The notes under the pieces are model-generated. The model was not told the origin of the DNA, searched no databases, and saw only the letters and a program-made list of their open reading frames with translations. This document shows positions 1 to 7,024 of a DNA stretch of 64,000 bases, one piece after another. Both the position numbers and the translations under genes were made by a program. How positions within the stretch are numbered: the stretch's first letter is position 1; every line of letters begins with the position of its first letter. Source of the DNA: Clostridia bacterium (lineage in GTDB: Bacteria > Bacillota > Clostridia > Oscillospirales > QAKW01); contig JAFTZM010000041.1 of assembly GCA_017464525.1 (NCBI GenBank), positions 117,518 through 181,517 of the forward strand. Reading direction: 5' to 3'.

Positions 1-944
1 AGACCAACACCTTCATCAAATACGCCGAGACCACTTCCTGGAACTTCCAGCAGGGCGCCCTGCTCCGCTGGTACCGGGATGATGACCACATCCTTTTCAA
101 CACCGCCGAGGGCTGCTGTATCCTGAATATCAAAACCGGAGAGAAACGGCTCCTCCCCCTGCCCATTGCCGACGTTTCCAGGGATGGAAAATGGGGCATC
201 TCCGTGAATTTCCAGCGTATCTTTGATTTTCGCCCCGGCTACGGCTACGCCGGCAAAAAGGATCCCCATTTCAATGAAAATGCTCCTGAAACGGACGGCG
301 TTTTCCTGATGGATATGGAGACCGGGGACTACCGGCTCATCGCCTCCTATCCCCAGCTCCGGGACACCCGCTACGAGCCGCCCCTCAGCGATTGCAAGCT
401 TCTGGTCAACCATATCAACTTCAACCCGGCCGGCACTCATTTTGTGATGCTTTTCCGAAATTTCGGCGAGGGCAAAAAATGGGCCACCCAGCTGATCAGC
501 GGCGATCTGCAGGGCAATCTGAAATGCCTGGGAAATTGGGGAATGTTTTCCCATTACGGCTGGAAAAATAACGCCGAGCTGCTGATCTTCTCCAAGCAAA
601 ACGACCAAAAAGGGCTTTATCTCTTCAACATCCATACCGGGGAATACGCTCTGCTGGATGCGCCCCACCCGGAGCAGGATATCCATTGCCTCTACTCCCC
701 CTGCGGGCGGTTTATCTCCGGCGACGGCTACCCCTCCAAGGAGGATCTCTGCCGGGATCTCCATTTTATCGATACGGTGAATAAGACCGATACCGTTATC
801 GCACGCTCCCTGGCCTTCGAATACAGCAAGGAAAAGGTGGAATTCCGCACCGACCTCCACGCCCGCTTCGACCCCGCCGGCAACCGCATCTCCTACGATA
901 GTAACCACCCCGGCCAACGGTGTATCTGTATCCTGGAATTATAA
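1..944 (+). CDS. TolB/PD40-like beta-propeller protein, 5'-truncated
   Basis: The gene starts outside the window; a frame open from base 3 runs to TAA at 942-944 and gives the last 313 residues. Repeated blade-like phrases are visible, e.g. 'VFLMDMETGDYRLIASY' and 'LYLFNIHTGEYALLDAP', each a hydrophobic strand followed by a turn with TG(D/E)Y. This is the pattern of TolB/oligogalacturonate-lyase-type propellers. No catalytic residue can be assigned, and no signal peptide can be judged because the N-terminus is missing. It is followed at once by a terminator and faces the GH38 operon convergently. Family-level call only; the substrate is unknown, but pectin or other glycan handling would fit the neighbours. 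Confidence 0.7.
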   Translation, partial: TNTFIKYAETTSWNFQQGALLRWYRDDDHILFNTAEGCCILNIKTGEKRLLPLPIADVSRDGKWGISVNFQRIFDFRPGYGYAGKKDPHFNENAPETDGVFLMDMETGDYRLIASYPQLRDTRYEPPLSDCKLLVNHINFNPAGTHFVMLFRNFGEGKKWATQLISGDLQGNLKCLGNWGMFSHYGWKNNAELLIFSKQNDQKGLYLFNIHTGEYALLDAPHPEQDIHCLYSPCGRFISGDGYPSKEDLCRDLHFIDTVNKTDTVIARSLAFEYSKEKVEFRTDLHARFDPAGNRISYDSNHPGQRCICILEL

Positions 945-953
945 ATTAAAAGA

Positions 954-982
954 CTTGAGCCACCTGGCTCAAGCCTTTTTTA
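954..982 (+). terminator. Rho-independent terminator
   Basis: Perfect 9-bp stem CTTGAGCCA / TGGCTCAAG with a 2-base loop, followed by CCTTTTTTAT. It ends the beta-propeller gene. The other strand also shows a short T-rich tail (TCTTTTAATTT), so it may work both ways for the leftward GH38 operon. Confidence 0.85.
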
Positions 983-1054
983 TCCGTAAATTTCCAGGGC
1001 GCCGAGGAGGGTGGAGATTTCCACCAGCTCATCGGAAAGGGGCGGGGCCGCCAT
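980..1054 (-). CDS. Possible 24-residue small ORF
   Basis: On the minus strand, just downstream of the GH38 stop, an ATG at 1054 is preceded by GGAGG about 10 bases upstream and is followed by 24 sense codons to TAA at 980-982, immediately before the terminator hairpin. The predicted peptide begins MAAPPLSDELVEISTLLG and is acidic and amphipathic. A well-placed Shine-Dalgarno and a stop abutting the terminator favour a real gene; the tiny size and lack of any recognised family mean it could equally be the remnant of a longer gene. Confidence 0.3.
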   Translation of the reverse strand: MAAPPLSDELVEISTLLGALEIYG

Positions 1055-1074
1055 CGATGACGATCCTCCGCATC

Positions 1075-3669
1075 TTAAAACTCCAGTTCCAGGGTGATGA
1101 TCTTTTTGCCGCCGGCCTTCATGGAAAGAGTGCCGTTAAGCACATCCAGGCGTTGCTGCCGTTCCTCGGCCAGGTTGGTCTGCCAGACGCTTTTTACCGG
1201 GCGGCGGAGCATCAGGGCAAATTCCTGCGCCTCCCGGGAGGTATTATAGAACCGCAGGATGGCGGTATTCCGTTTTTCGGTCTTTTTAAAGGCAGCAAAG
1301 GAGATGGTATCCCCCGCCAGGGTAAAGAGAGTATCGGCGGCGGGGAGTTTCCCACCATGAGTCGCATGGCCCCTGGCGATCAAGGGGTCGCCGTGGAAGG
1401 CGAAGGCCTCCTGCTGGGCGGTCTCCTGCTCCGCCGCACCGAAGGGGATGATGGAATAACAAAGGGTATGCGCCCCTTTACATTGGCCATCCGGCGTGGG
1501 GAAATAGCCCCAATCTCCCACCTGATCGACAGCACGGAGCAGGGTGAGGGCCATGGTATTCCGGCCATCCCGCAGGATCTCATATTCATTCAGCCCCCGG
1601 ACAGCCACAGCCAGCCCCCGCTCCCCATCGAAGAGGGAGAAGAAGCTCTGGATCCGCTGGCAGTAACAGGGATTTTCCCAAGCCGGATCGGGAACGATCT
1701 CCCGGTCCACGATATCGAACTGCCCCTCTGCCTGCACCCGTTCTGCCTGAATTTCCGGCACAAACAAAGCACGCAGGCGGTGGTTTTCGCTCTGATTATT
1801 CAACACCGTTTTCACATCCACCCGGGCCACACCGGCGGTGAGGGTAAGATAGGTAGTAACGGTATGAGAAAGAGTCTCGGCGGTACGGCATTTTTCCTGC
1901 TTGCCTGCGGGGATCTCCAAGGAGGTCACCAGCTCCAGGGTGGAAAAGCAAGGGTTCTGCGCCGCCACACGGCAGCCCTTCAGCCCGGCGGCCCCATAGA
2001 TTCTGGGGCTGCCCTCGGTCTCCACATAATTGTACAGATTGCCCCGATCCCCGGAATCCTCATAGATCAGGTTATTGCGATAGATCTGGCCGCTGCGCTT
2101 ATCCTGCAAGGTGACGGATCCATCCTTTTCCACCCAGACAGCCAGCAATTCATTTTCGATGCGGCCTTCCACGGCAGAAACGCAGGGCAGTTCCTTAACG
2201 CCGGCATGGACAGCATAGGTCTCATAGCCCATCCCCTCGGCATCCACCAAAAGGGTCACCTCAAACCGCTGCACATAGGCAGGCTGGCGGAACCGATCCT
2301 TGGGCAAGGTATAAGTAAAGGTACGGCCCAGTTTTTTGCAGACAGAGGGCACCAAGGTACCGTCTGCCTTGGTGACATAAACACTTTCCGGCGCCCCATC
2401 CTCGGGGTAGTCCACATAGGCGGTGACGGTGCCCCGGGTATGGTCGGGAGCGGTATGGAACACGGTGATACAGCGATCCCCAAGGGCTTGGGTATCCATT
2501 TCCCCGGTCAGGTAGTCCAGCGCCTCATCCTGCACAAAGCGGGCGGCCTCATAGGACTTTTCAAAGCGGGTATCCATCTCCCGGGTGACTGCATCCACCG
2601 AGCAGCAGCAGATGGAATCATGGGGATGGTTCTGCATCAGTTTTTTCCAGGCGTAGAACAGCTCATCCTGATGATACTTGCCGCCGTTCAGCAAAGCCAT
2701 GACGCTCAAGGGCTCGGCGATCCGCTCCAGAATATTCTGGCCCCGATGGTTCTTCTGCTTTAATTTCACATGGGCAGAGGCGGTACAGATCAGGGGGCAG
2801 GCACCGGAGGTGCGCTGACCGTTGATCTCCCCCTCCAGGGTAATAAAACGATCCCGGTAGGGGCGCAGAGCCGCCACCAGATCCTTGAAGTTGGATTGCT
2901 TGATCTCCACTTCCTCGCCGTAGAGCGCCTGCGCTGTTTGGATCACCTCATGGAGATCGGTCTGCACCGGCTGATGGTCACAGCCGTTGAGCCCCAGCAT
3001 ATGGGGAGTAGCGGCAGAGCGCTCCAGCTTCTCCAGCAATTTATCCAGTTTTTTCTTCAGCTTTTCCGGATCCCGGGGCAGTTCCATGGCGTTATGGTAC
3101 CAGGGAATGAACATCACGCCCATAACCTCGCTGCCGTCCGGCGCTTTCCAGATCAACTCGGAGGGGCGGTTGAACCGCTCCTCTACCGCCTGGTTATCCG
3201 CCAGAATGGCGCCGACACCCCGGCCAAAGGCGGCGTTATCGATGCCGAAGCCCTGCAGAAGCTGGGGGGCTTGGGAGATATTGCCGAAGGCATCGGGGAA
3301 ATAGCCGGTCATCACCGGATCGGCGCCCAGCTCCCTACACAACTTAATGCCATACAGCATATTCCGCACATTGGCCTCACCGCTGGTGAGGTATTCATCC
3401 TGCAGCACATACCAGGGGCCTACCTGGATCCGATCCTCCCGGATCAGCTTCAGAAGGCGATCCCGCATCTGGGGGCGGATCTCCAGGTAGTCCTCGATGA
3501 CGATATACTGGCCGTCCATATGGTAATAGCTGTACTCCGGGTGATTCTCCATCGTTTCGATGAGGGAATCAAAGAGCTCCACCAGCCGCATCCGGTGCTG
3601 CTCAAAGCTCATATACCATTCCCGATCCCAATGGGAATGGGGAATTATGTGCAGCGTTTTCTTTTCCAT
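1075..3669 (-). CDS. Glycoside hydrolase family 38 alpha-mannosidase
   Basis: 864 residues. The N-terminus carries the GH38 zinc site: 'PHSHWDREW' supplies His13 and Asp15, and Asp126 in 'YFPDAFGN' is the expected nucleophile and zinc ligand. The rest shows the usual helical bundle and long beta-sandwich C-terminal half. It removes alpha-mannosyl residues (or acts on mannosylglycerate-like glycosides, as in the MngB branch). No signal peptide is visible, so it should act in the cytoplasm on imported oligosaccharides. Start: ATG 3667-3669 with TGAGGA upstream, 2 bases after the stop of the UPF0210 gene, so it is the third gene of a leftward operon with ACT and UPF0210. The odd part is that partnership; sugar specificity cannot be read from sequence alone. 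Confidence 0.93.
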   Translation of the reverse strand: MEKKTLHIIPHSHWDREWYMSFEQHRMRLVELFDSLIETMENHPEYSYYHMDGQYIVIEDYLEIRPQMRDRLLKLIREDRIQVGPWYVLQDEYLTSGEANVRNMLYGIKLCRELGADPVMTGYFPDAFGNISQAPQLLQGFGIDNAAFGRGVGAILADNQAVEERFNRPSELIWKAPDGSEVMGVMFIPWYHNAMELPRDPEKLKKKLDKLLEKLERSAATPHMLGLNGCDHQPVQTDLHEVIQTAQALYGEEVEIKQSNFKDLVAALRPYRDRFITLEGEINGQRTSGACPLICTASAHVKLKQKNHRGQNILERIAEPLSVMALLNGGKYHQDELFYAWKKLMQNHPHDSICCCSVDAVTREMDTRFEKSYEAARFVQDEALDYLTGEMDTQALGDRCITVFHTAPDHTRGTVTAYVDYPEDGAPESVYVTKADGTLVPSVCKKLGRTFTYTLPKDRFRQPAYVQRFEVTLLVDAEGMGYETYAVHAGVKELPCVSAVEGRIENELLAVWVEKDGSVTLQDKRSGQIYRNNLIYEDSGDRGNLYNYVETEGSPRIYGAAGLKGCRVAAQNPCFSTLELVTSLEIPAGKQEKCRTAETLSHTVTTYLTLTAGVARVDVKTVLNNQSENHRLRALFVPEIQAERVQAEGQFDIVDREIVPDPAWENPCYCQRIQSFFSLFDGERGLAVAVRGLNEYEILRDGRNTMALTLLRAVDQVGDWGYFPTPDGQCKGAHTLCYSIIPFGAAEQETAQQEAFAFHGDPLIARGHATHGGKLPAADTLFTLAGDTISFAAFKKTEKRNTAILRFYNTSREAQEFALMLRRPVKSVWQTNLAEERQQRLDVLNGTLSMKAGGKKIITLELEF

Positions 3670-3671
3670 CG

Positions 3672-5030
3672 TTAATTCCTCAGGCTATGAATGGGGGCGG
3701 GAATTCTGCCGCCCCGGCTGATAAACTTCTCGCTGCTCTCCCGGTGAACGGGCATGATGGGCGCTTCGCCCAGCAGGCCGCCGAAGGCGACGCTTTCGCC
3801 CACATCCTTACCGATGGCGGGGATGACCCGGACAGCAGTGGTCTTATTATTGATGACGCCGATACTGATCTCATCGGCGATGATGGCAGAGATGGTAGAG
3901 GCGGGGGTATCGCCGGGGATGGCGATCATATCCAGCCCCACCGAGCAGACAGCAGTCATGGCCTCCAGCTTGTCCAGGGTCAGTACCCCTTCGCCGGCGG
4001 CCCGGATCATCCCGGCATCCTCCGAAACGGGGATAAAGGCACCGCTTAAGCCCCCCACATGGGAGGAGGCCATGGTGCCGCCCTTCTTGACCGCATCATT
4101 GAGGAGCGCCAGGCAGGCGGTGGTACCGTGAGTACCGCAACGCTCCAGCCCCATTTCCTCTAAGATATGGGCCACCGAATCCCCCACAGCCGGGGTGGGT
4201 GCCAAAGAAAGATCCACAATGCCGAAGGGGACATCCAGCCGGCGGCAGGCTTCATTAGCCACCATCTGGCCCATCCGGGTGATCTTGAAGGCGGTCTTCT
4301 TAACGATATCAGCGATCTCGGTGATATCAGCTTCAGGATGCTTGGCAATGGCGCTGCTGACCACGCCGGGGCCGGAAACACCCACGTTGATGACGCACTC
4401 GCCCTCGCCCACACCATGGAAGGCGCCGGCCATGAACGGATTATCCTCCGGCACATTGGCAAACACCACCAGCTTGGCACAGCCGATGGAATCCGCCTCG
4501 GCGGTGGCTTCGGCACATTCCCGGATGATCTCGCCCATCAGCTTGACCGCATCCAGATTGATACCGGCCTTGGTGGTGGCCACATTGATGGAGGAGCAGA
4601 CCCGCGAGGTCTCCTTCAGCGCCCGGGGCAAGGACTTGATGAGGTTGAGATCGCTCTGGGTGGCCATTTTATGCACCAGGGCAGAATAGCCACCCACAAA
4701 ATTGATACCGCAGGTAATGGCAGCCCGCTCCAGGGCATGGGCTACCTTAAGCATATCCTCCACCGAATAGCCGGGGGTCACCAGGGCGATGGGGGTCACC
4801 GCCACCCGCTTATTGATGATGGGGATACCGTATTCCCGGGCGATGGCATCGCCGGTGGCAACCAAATTCCCCGCCAGACGGGTGATCTTTTCATACACAC
4901 GGTCACAGAAAGCATCCACATCCCGATCCACACAGTCAAAAAGGGAGATCCCCATGGTGACGGTACGGATATCCAGATGCTCCTCATCGATCATTTTAAT
5001 GGTTTCTAATATATCGCGACGGTTTAACAT
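3672..5030 (-). CDS. UPF0210 (PFL/DUF711) family protein
   Basis: 452 residues from ATG 5028-5030, preceded by GGAGAG 6 bases upstream; an upstream in-frame ATG at 5075 would overlap the previous gene and lacks such a site. The sequence begins [18 protein letters not shown] and contains the glycine-rich, formate-lyase-like barrel segments typical of UPF0210, e.g. '[15 protein letters not shown]' and '[18 protein letters not shown]'. The family has no established reaction; it is almost always encoded with a small ACT-domain protein (UPF0237), as here, which suggests an amino-acid-responsive partner. It is the middle gene of the ACT-UPF0210-GH38 operon, 10 bases after the ACT stop. Confidence 0.93.
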   Translation of the reverse strand: MLNRRDILETIKMIDEEHLDIRTVTMGISLFDCVDRDVDAFCDRVYEKITRLAGNLVATGDAIAREYGIPIINKRVAVTPIALVTPGYSVEDMLKVAHALERAAITCGINFVGGYSALVHKMATQSDLNLIKSLPRALKETSRVCSSINVATTKAGINLDAVKLMGEIIRECAEATAEADSIGCAKLVVFANVPEDNPFMAGAFHGVGEGECVINVGVSGPGVVSSAIAKHPEADITEIADIVKKTAFKITRMGQMVANEACRRLDVPFGIVDLSLAPTPAVGDSVAHILEEMGLERCGTHGTTACLALLNDAVKKGGTMASSHVGGLSGAFIPVSEDAGMIRAAGEGVLTLDKLEAMTAVCSVGLDMIAIPGDTPASTISAIIADEISIGVINNKTTAVRVIPAIGKDVGESVAFGGLLGEAPIMPVHRESSEKFISRGGRIPAPIHSLRN

Positions 5031-5040
5031 GAGGCTCTCC

Positions 5041-5310
5041 TTATATTCTGTGCATGGAATCGAAAACGTCCTCATGCATCACATGGACGATCAGACCCAT
5101 CTCGGCGCCGGCATCCTCCATCTCCTTGGCGAAAGCGGCAAAATCCTTTTCGCCCTCGGGGATCTCCACCCACATGATCATGGTGAAGGTATCGTGGCGC
5201 ACCTTCTGGGTGATATCGTTAATATTCACATTATTTTCGGCGCAGATATTGGAAAGGCGGGCGATGATGCCCACACGGTCCCGGCCGATGACAGAAATGA
5301 CTGCGTTCAT
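5041..5310 (-). CDS. ACT domain protein, UPF0237 family
   Basis: 89 residues forming a single ACT domain: '[19 protein letters not shown]' is the classic beta1-loop-alpha1 with the DRVGI ligand-binding turn, followed by the '[12 protein letters not shown]' strand. ACT domains bind small ligands, usually amino acids. Start ATG 5308-5310 with AGAGG upstream; the in-frame codon at 5331 has no ribosome site. First gene of the operon with UPF0210 and GH38 and read from the promoter at 5344-5371. It most likely acts with the UPF0210 product; the ligand is unknown. Confidence 0.93.
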   Translation of the reverse strand: MNAVISVIGRDRVGIIARLSNICAENNVNINDITQKVRHDTFTMIMWVEIPEGEKDFAAFAKEMEDAGAEMGLIVHVMHEDVFDSMHRI

Positions 5311-5343
5311 AATAGTACCTCTTTCTTTCATTATATTATTTCT

Positions 5344-5371
5344 ATTTTAGCATATTTCGGATAAATTGCAA
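5344..5371 (-). promoter_or_regulatory. Promoter of the ACT-UPF0210-GH38 operon
   Basis: Minus strand TTGCAA-N16-TAAAAT, with TATG before the -10 (extended -10). It lies about 35 bases upstream of the ACT start and back to back with the ispE promoter. Confidence 0.65.
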
Positions 5372-5378
5372 TCTTTTA

Positions 5379-5406
5379 TTGAAAAATACGCAGGATGTGA
5401 TAAAAT
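5379..5406 (+). promoter_or_regulatory. ispE promoter
   Basis: TTGAAA-N16-TAAAAT; the expected start point near 5413 leaves a leader of only about 17 bases that is almost entirely the ribosome site (AGGAAAGGGGGAGG). Confidence 0.65.
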
Positions 5407-5429
5407 AAGTAGGAAAGGGGGAGGAAAAA

Positions 5430-6311
5430 ATGAGCAGCGTTACCTTAAGAGCCTACGCCAAGATCAATCTGAGCCTGGATGTGGTGGGCAAGCGGGAAGA
5501 CGGATACCATCTGCTGGAATCGGTCTTTCAGGGCATCTCCCTTTACGATGATGTGCGGGTCATGCGGGAGGAGGGCAGCGGCGGTATCACCGTGCGGTGC
5601 AATCTGCCCTACATTCCCACCGACCGGCGGAATATTGTATACAAGGTGGCGGAAACCTTTTTCAAGGCCGCCCGGATCAGTAACTATCAGGTCACCATCG
5701 AATTAAACAAAACCATCCCCTCCGGAGCAGGGCTCGGCGGCGGAAGTGCCGACGGTGCGGCGGTCTTTTCTGCCCTTTGCCGCCTCTATAAGGCCTCCTT
5801 CTCCACCGAAGAGGCCACCGCCCTGCTGGTTCCCTTGGGGGCGGATATTCCCTTCTTTCTCCACAGCGGCACCATGCTGGCCAGAGGCGTTGGGGAGATC
5901 CTCACCCCGGCACCCCCGCTGCAGGATTGCTGCATCGTACTGGCCAAGCCCAAGGCCGGAGCCAGCACCAAGGAGATCTTCTGTAAGCTGAAGGAGGTGG
6001 GCATCCCCCGCCATCCGGATACCCCGGGGGTGCTCAGGAGCTTGGAGACCGGAGATCTTGGCCTGCTGGCCCGCTCCGCCGGTAATGTGCTGGAAAACGC
6101 CACTATCCCCTTATGCCCCCAGATCGGCAAGCTGAAGGGGATCTTGCAGAAATGCGGCGCCGACCTGGCGCTGATGACCGGCAGCGGCTCCACTGTTTTC
6201 GGCATCTTTACCGATGAGAAGCAGGCCCGGCGGGCTATGCGCACCCTGCGGAAGCACACCCGGCTGGTCTATCTGACACGGCCCATCTGCCGCCCCATGA
6301 AAACAGAGTGA
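5430..6311 (+). CDS. ispE: 4-diphosphocytidyl-2-C-methyl-D-erythritol kinase IspE
   Basis: 293 residues, GHMP kinase fold. It phosphorylates CDP-methylerythritol with ATP in the non-mevalonate (MEP) isoprenoid pathway, in the cytoplasm. Diagnostic motifs: N-terminal 'AYAKINLSLDVVGKREDGYH' with Lys and the conserved Asp-Gly-Tyr-His, the ATP loop 'PSGAGLGGGSADGAA', and the C-terminal 'ALMTGSGSTVFGIF'. Length is typical. ATG at 5430 follows a strong GGGGGAGG site. It stands alone as a single-gene unit, divergent from the ACT gene, and is followed by a copy of the structured repeat rather than by another gene. Confidence 0.97.
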   Translation: MSSVTLRAYAKINLSLDVVGKREDGYHLLESVFQGISLYDDVRVMREEGSGGITVRCNLPYIPTDRRNIVYKVAETFFKAARISNYQVTIELNKTIPSGAGLGGGSADGAAVFSALCRLYKASFSTEEATALLVPLGADIPFFLHSGTMLARGVGEILTPAPPLQDCCIVLAKPKAGASTKEIFCKLKEVGIPRHPDTPGVLRSLETGDLGLLARSAGNVLENATIPLCPQIGKLKGILQKCGADLALMTGSGSTVFGIFTDEKQARRAMRTLRKHTRLVYLTRPICRPMKTE

Positions 6312-6319
6312 AGGCTTCC

Positions 6320-6556
6320 CAAAAAGGCGTAGACCGCAGAAAAAGGGAAAGAATATTTTTTACTGCCGATTTTTCAGAACAATCTCAAACGATAAAACCT
6401 ACTCTTTCCTGCTGTTTACTTTATAAGGAAAAATTCCGGTCAAAGCCCGGAATTTCATTTAATTCTGCTTTCCGACGAAATGACCGCTCGGCGTATCGCA
6501 TACGCCGTCGGGATCCTTTCAGCGAAATCTGCATCCTTTTTTTGAAAGTCTTAGAA
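6320..6556. repeat. Diverged copy of the 238-bp structured intergenic repeat
   Basis: This stretch aligns along its length with the two tandem units at 59153-59628: shared blocks include GACCGCAGAAAAA near the left end, ATAAGGAAAAA, TTCTGCTTTCCG and CAGCGAAATCTGCA near the right end. Two hairpins are kept although their bases differ: ATTCCGG/CCGGAAT here versus CGGC/GCCG there, and CGGCGTAT/ATACGCCG here in place of the GGAACG/CGTTCC arm. Base changes that preserve pairing suggest that structure is conserved. A reading frame at 6308-6568 in this block has no ribosome site and is not called a gene. Confidence 0.7.
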
Positions 6557-6570
6557 AGATCGCAATAAAA

Positions 6571-6594
6571 AATCGCCCAAGGGCGATTTTTTTA
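6571..6594. terminator. Bidirectional Rho-independent terminator
   Basis: AATCGCCC / GGGCGATT, 2-base loop, A-run on the left and T-run on the right. It ends the transcription unit of ispE and the repeat just before the blaI-type promoter. Confidence 0.85.
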
Positions 6595-6648
6595 TTGACA
6601 AAGTTGGTCTATTGTTATAGACTATAATTAAAGTCGATAATTATAGAC
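6595..6648 (+). promoter_or_regulatory. BlaI/MecI-type operator-promoter with two palindromes
   Basis: TTGACA at 6595-6600 is followed by two related palindromes: GTCTAT-TGTT-ATAGAC (6607-6622, perfect) and GTCGAT-AATT-ATAGAC (6633-6648, one mismatch), spaced 26 bases centre to centre. A TATAAT lies between them at 6623-6628; TATAGA at 6616-6621 is an alternative -10, and both have non-ideal spacing to TTGACA (22 and 15). Placement over the promoter of a BlaI-family gene supports autorepression by that protein. Confidence 0.75.
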
Positions 6649-6660
6649 CAGGAGGTACAC

Positions 6661-7020
6661 ATGAACGAGTTGAAACTATGCGAAAGCGATTACCGCTTTA
6701 TGGATCTGATCTGGGAACATCAGCCCCTTTCTTCCCGGGAGCTGGTGGCCCTTTGCGCCGAGCGGCTGGGCTGGAAAAAATCCACCACCTACACCGTGCT
6801 CAAAAAGATGTGTGAACGGGGGTTCGCCTGCAACGAAAACACCGTTGTTACCGCCCTGATCCCCCGGGATCAGGTGCAGGCCTATGCCAGCGTTCATTTT
6901 GTGGAGCACACCTTCGCCGGCTCTCTGCCGGGCTTTCTGGTCTCCTTTTTAGGGGGCAAGACCATTTCAGAGGAAGAGGCAGCGGAATTGAAAAAGCTCA
7001 TTGACGAGCATAAGGAGTAA
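6661..7020 (+). CDS. BlaI/MecI/CopY-family transcriptional repressor
   Basis: 119 residues. Winged helix at the N-terminus (about residues 5-70: 'DYRFMDLIWEHQPLSSRELV' then 'KKSTTYTVLKKMCERG', the recognition helix of the family), and a short C-terminal dimerisation helix region ending in 'EEEAAELKKLIDEHKE'. Family members repress their own operon until cleaved by a partner M56 peptidase. The partner is the next gene, whose start lies 4 bases past this stop. ATG 6661 follows AGGAGGT. The two palindromes in its promoter are the expected binding sites. Confidence 0.93.
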   Translation: MNELKLCESDYRFMDLIWEHQPLSSRELVALCAERLGWKKSTTYTVLKKMCERGFACNENTVVTALIPRDQVQAYASVHFVEHTFAGSLPGFLVSFLGGKTISEEEAAELKKLIDEHKE

Positions 7021-7024
7021 CGCC

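Noticed and set aside
955..2763. Long open frame opposite the GH38 gene (about 600 codons), plus a similar one at 2770-3675
   Set aside because: Mirror frames of a GC-rich gene; no ribosome site, no domain, odd composition rich in Gly/His/Gln.
6308..6568. 86-codon frame after ispE
   Set aside because: Lies in the structured repeat, overlaps the ispE stop, has no ribosome site and is not kept as a frame in the 59-kb copies.
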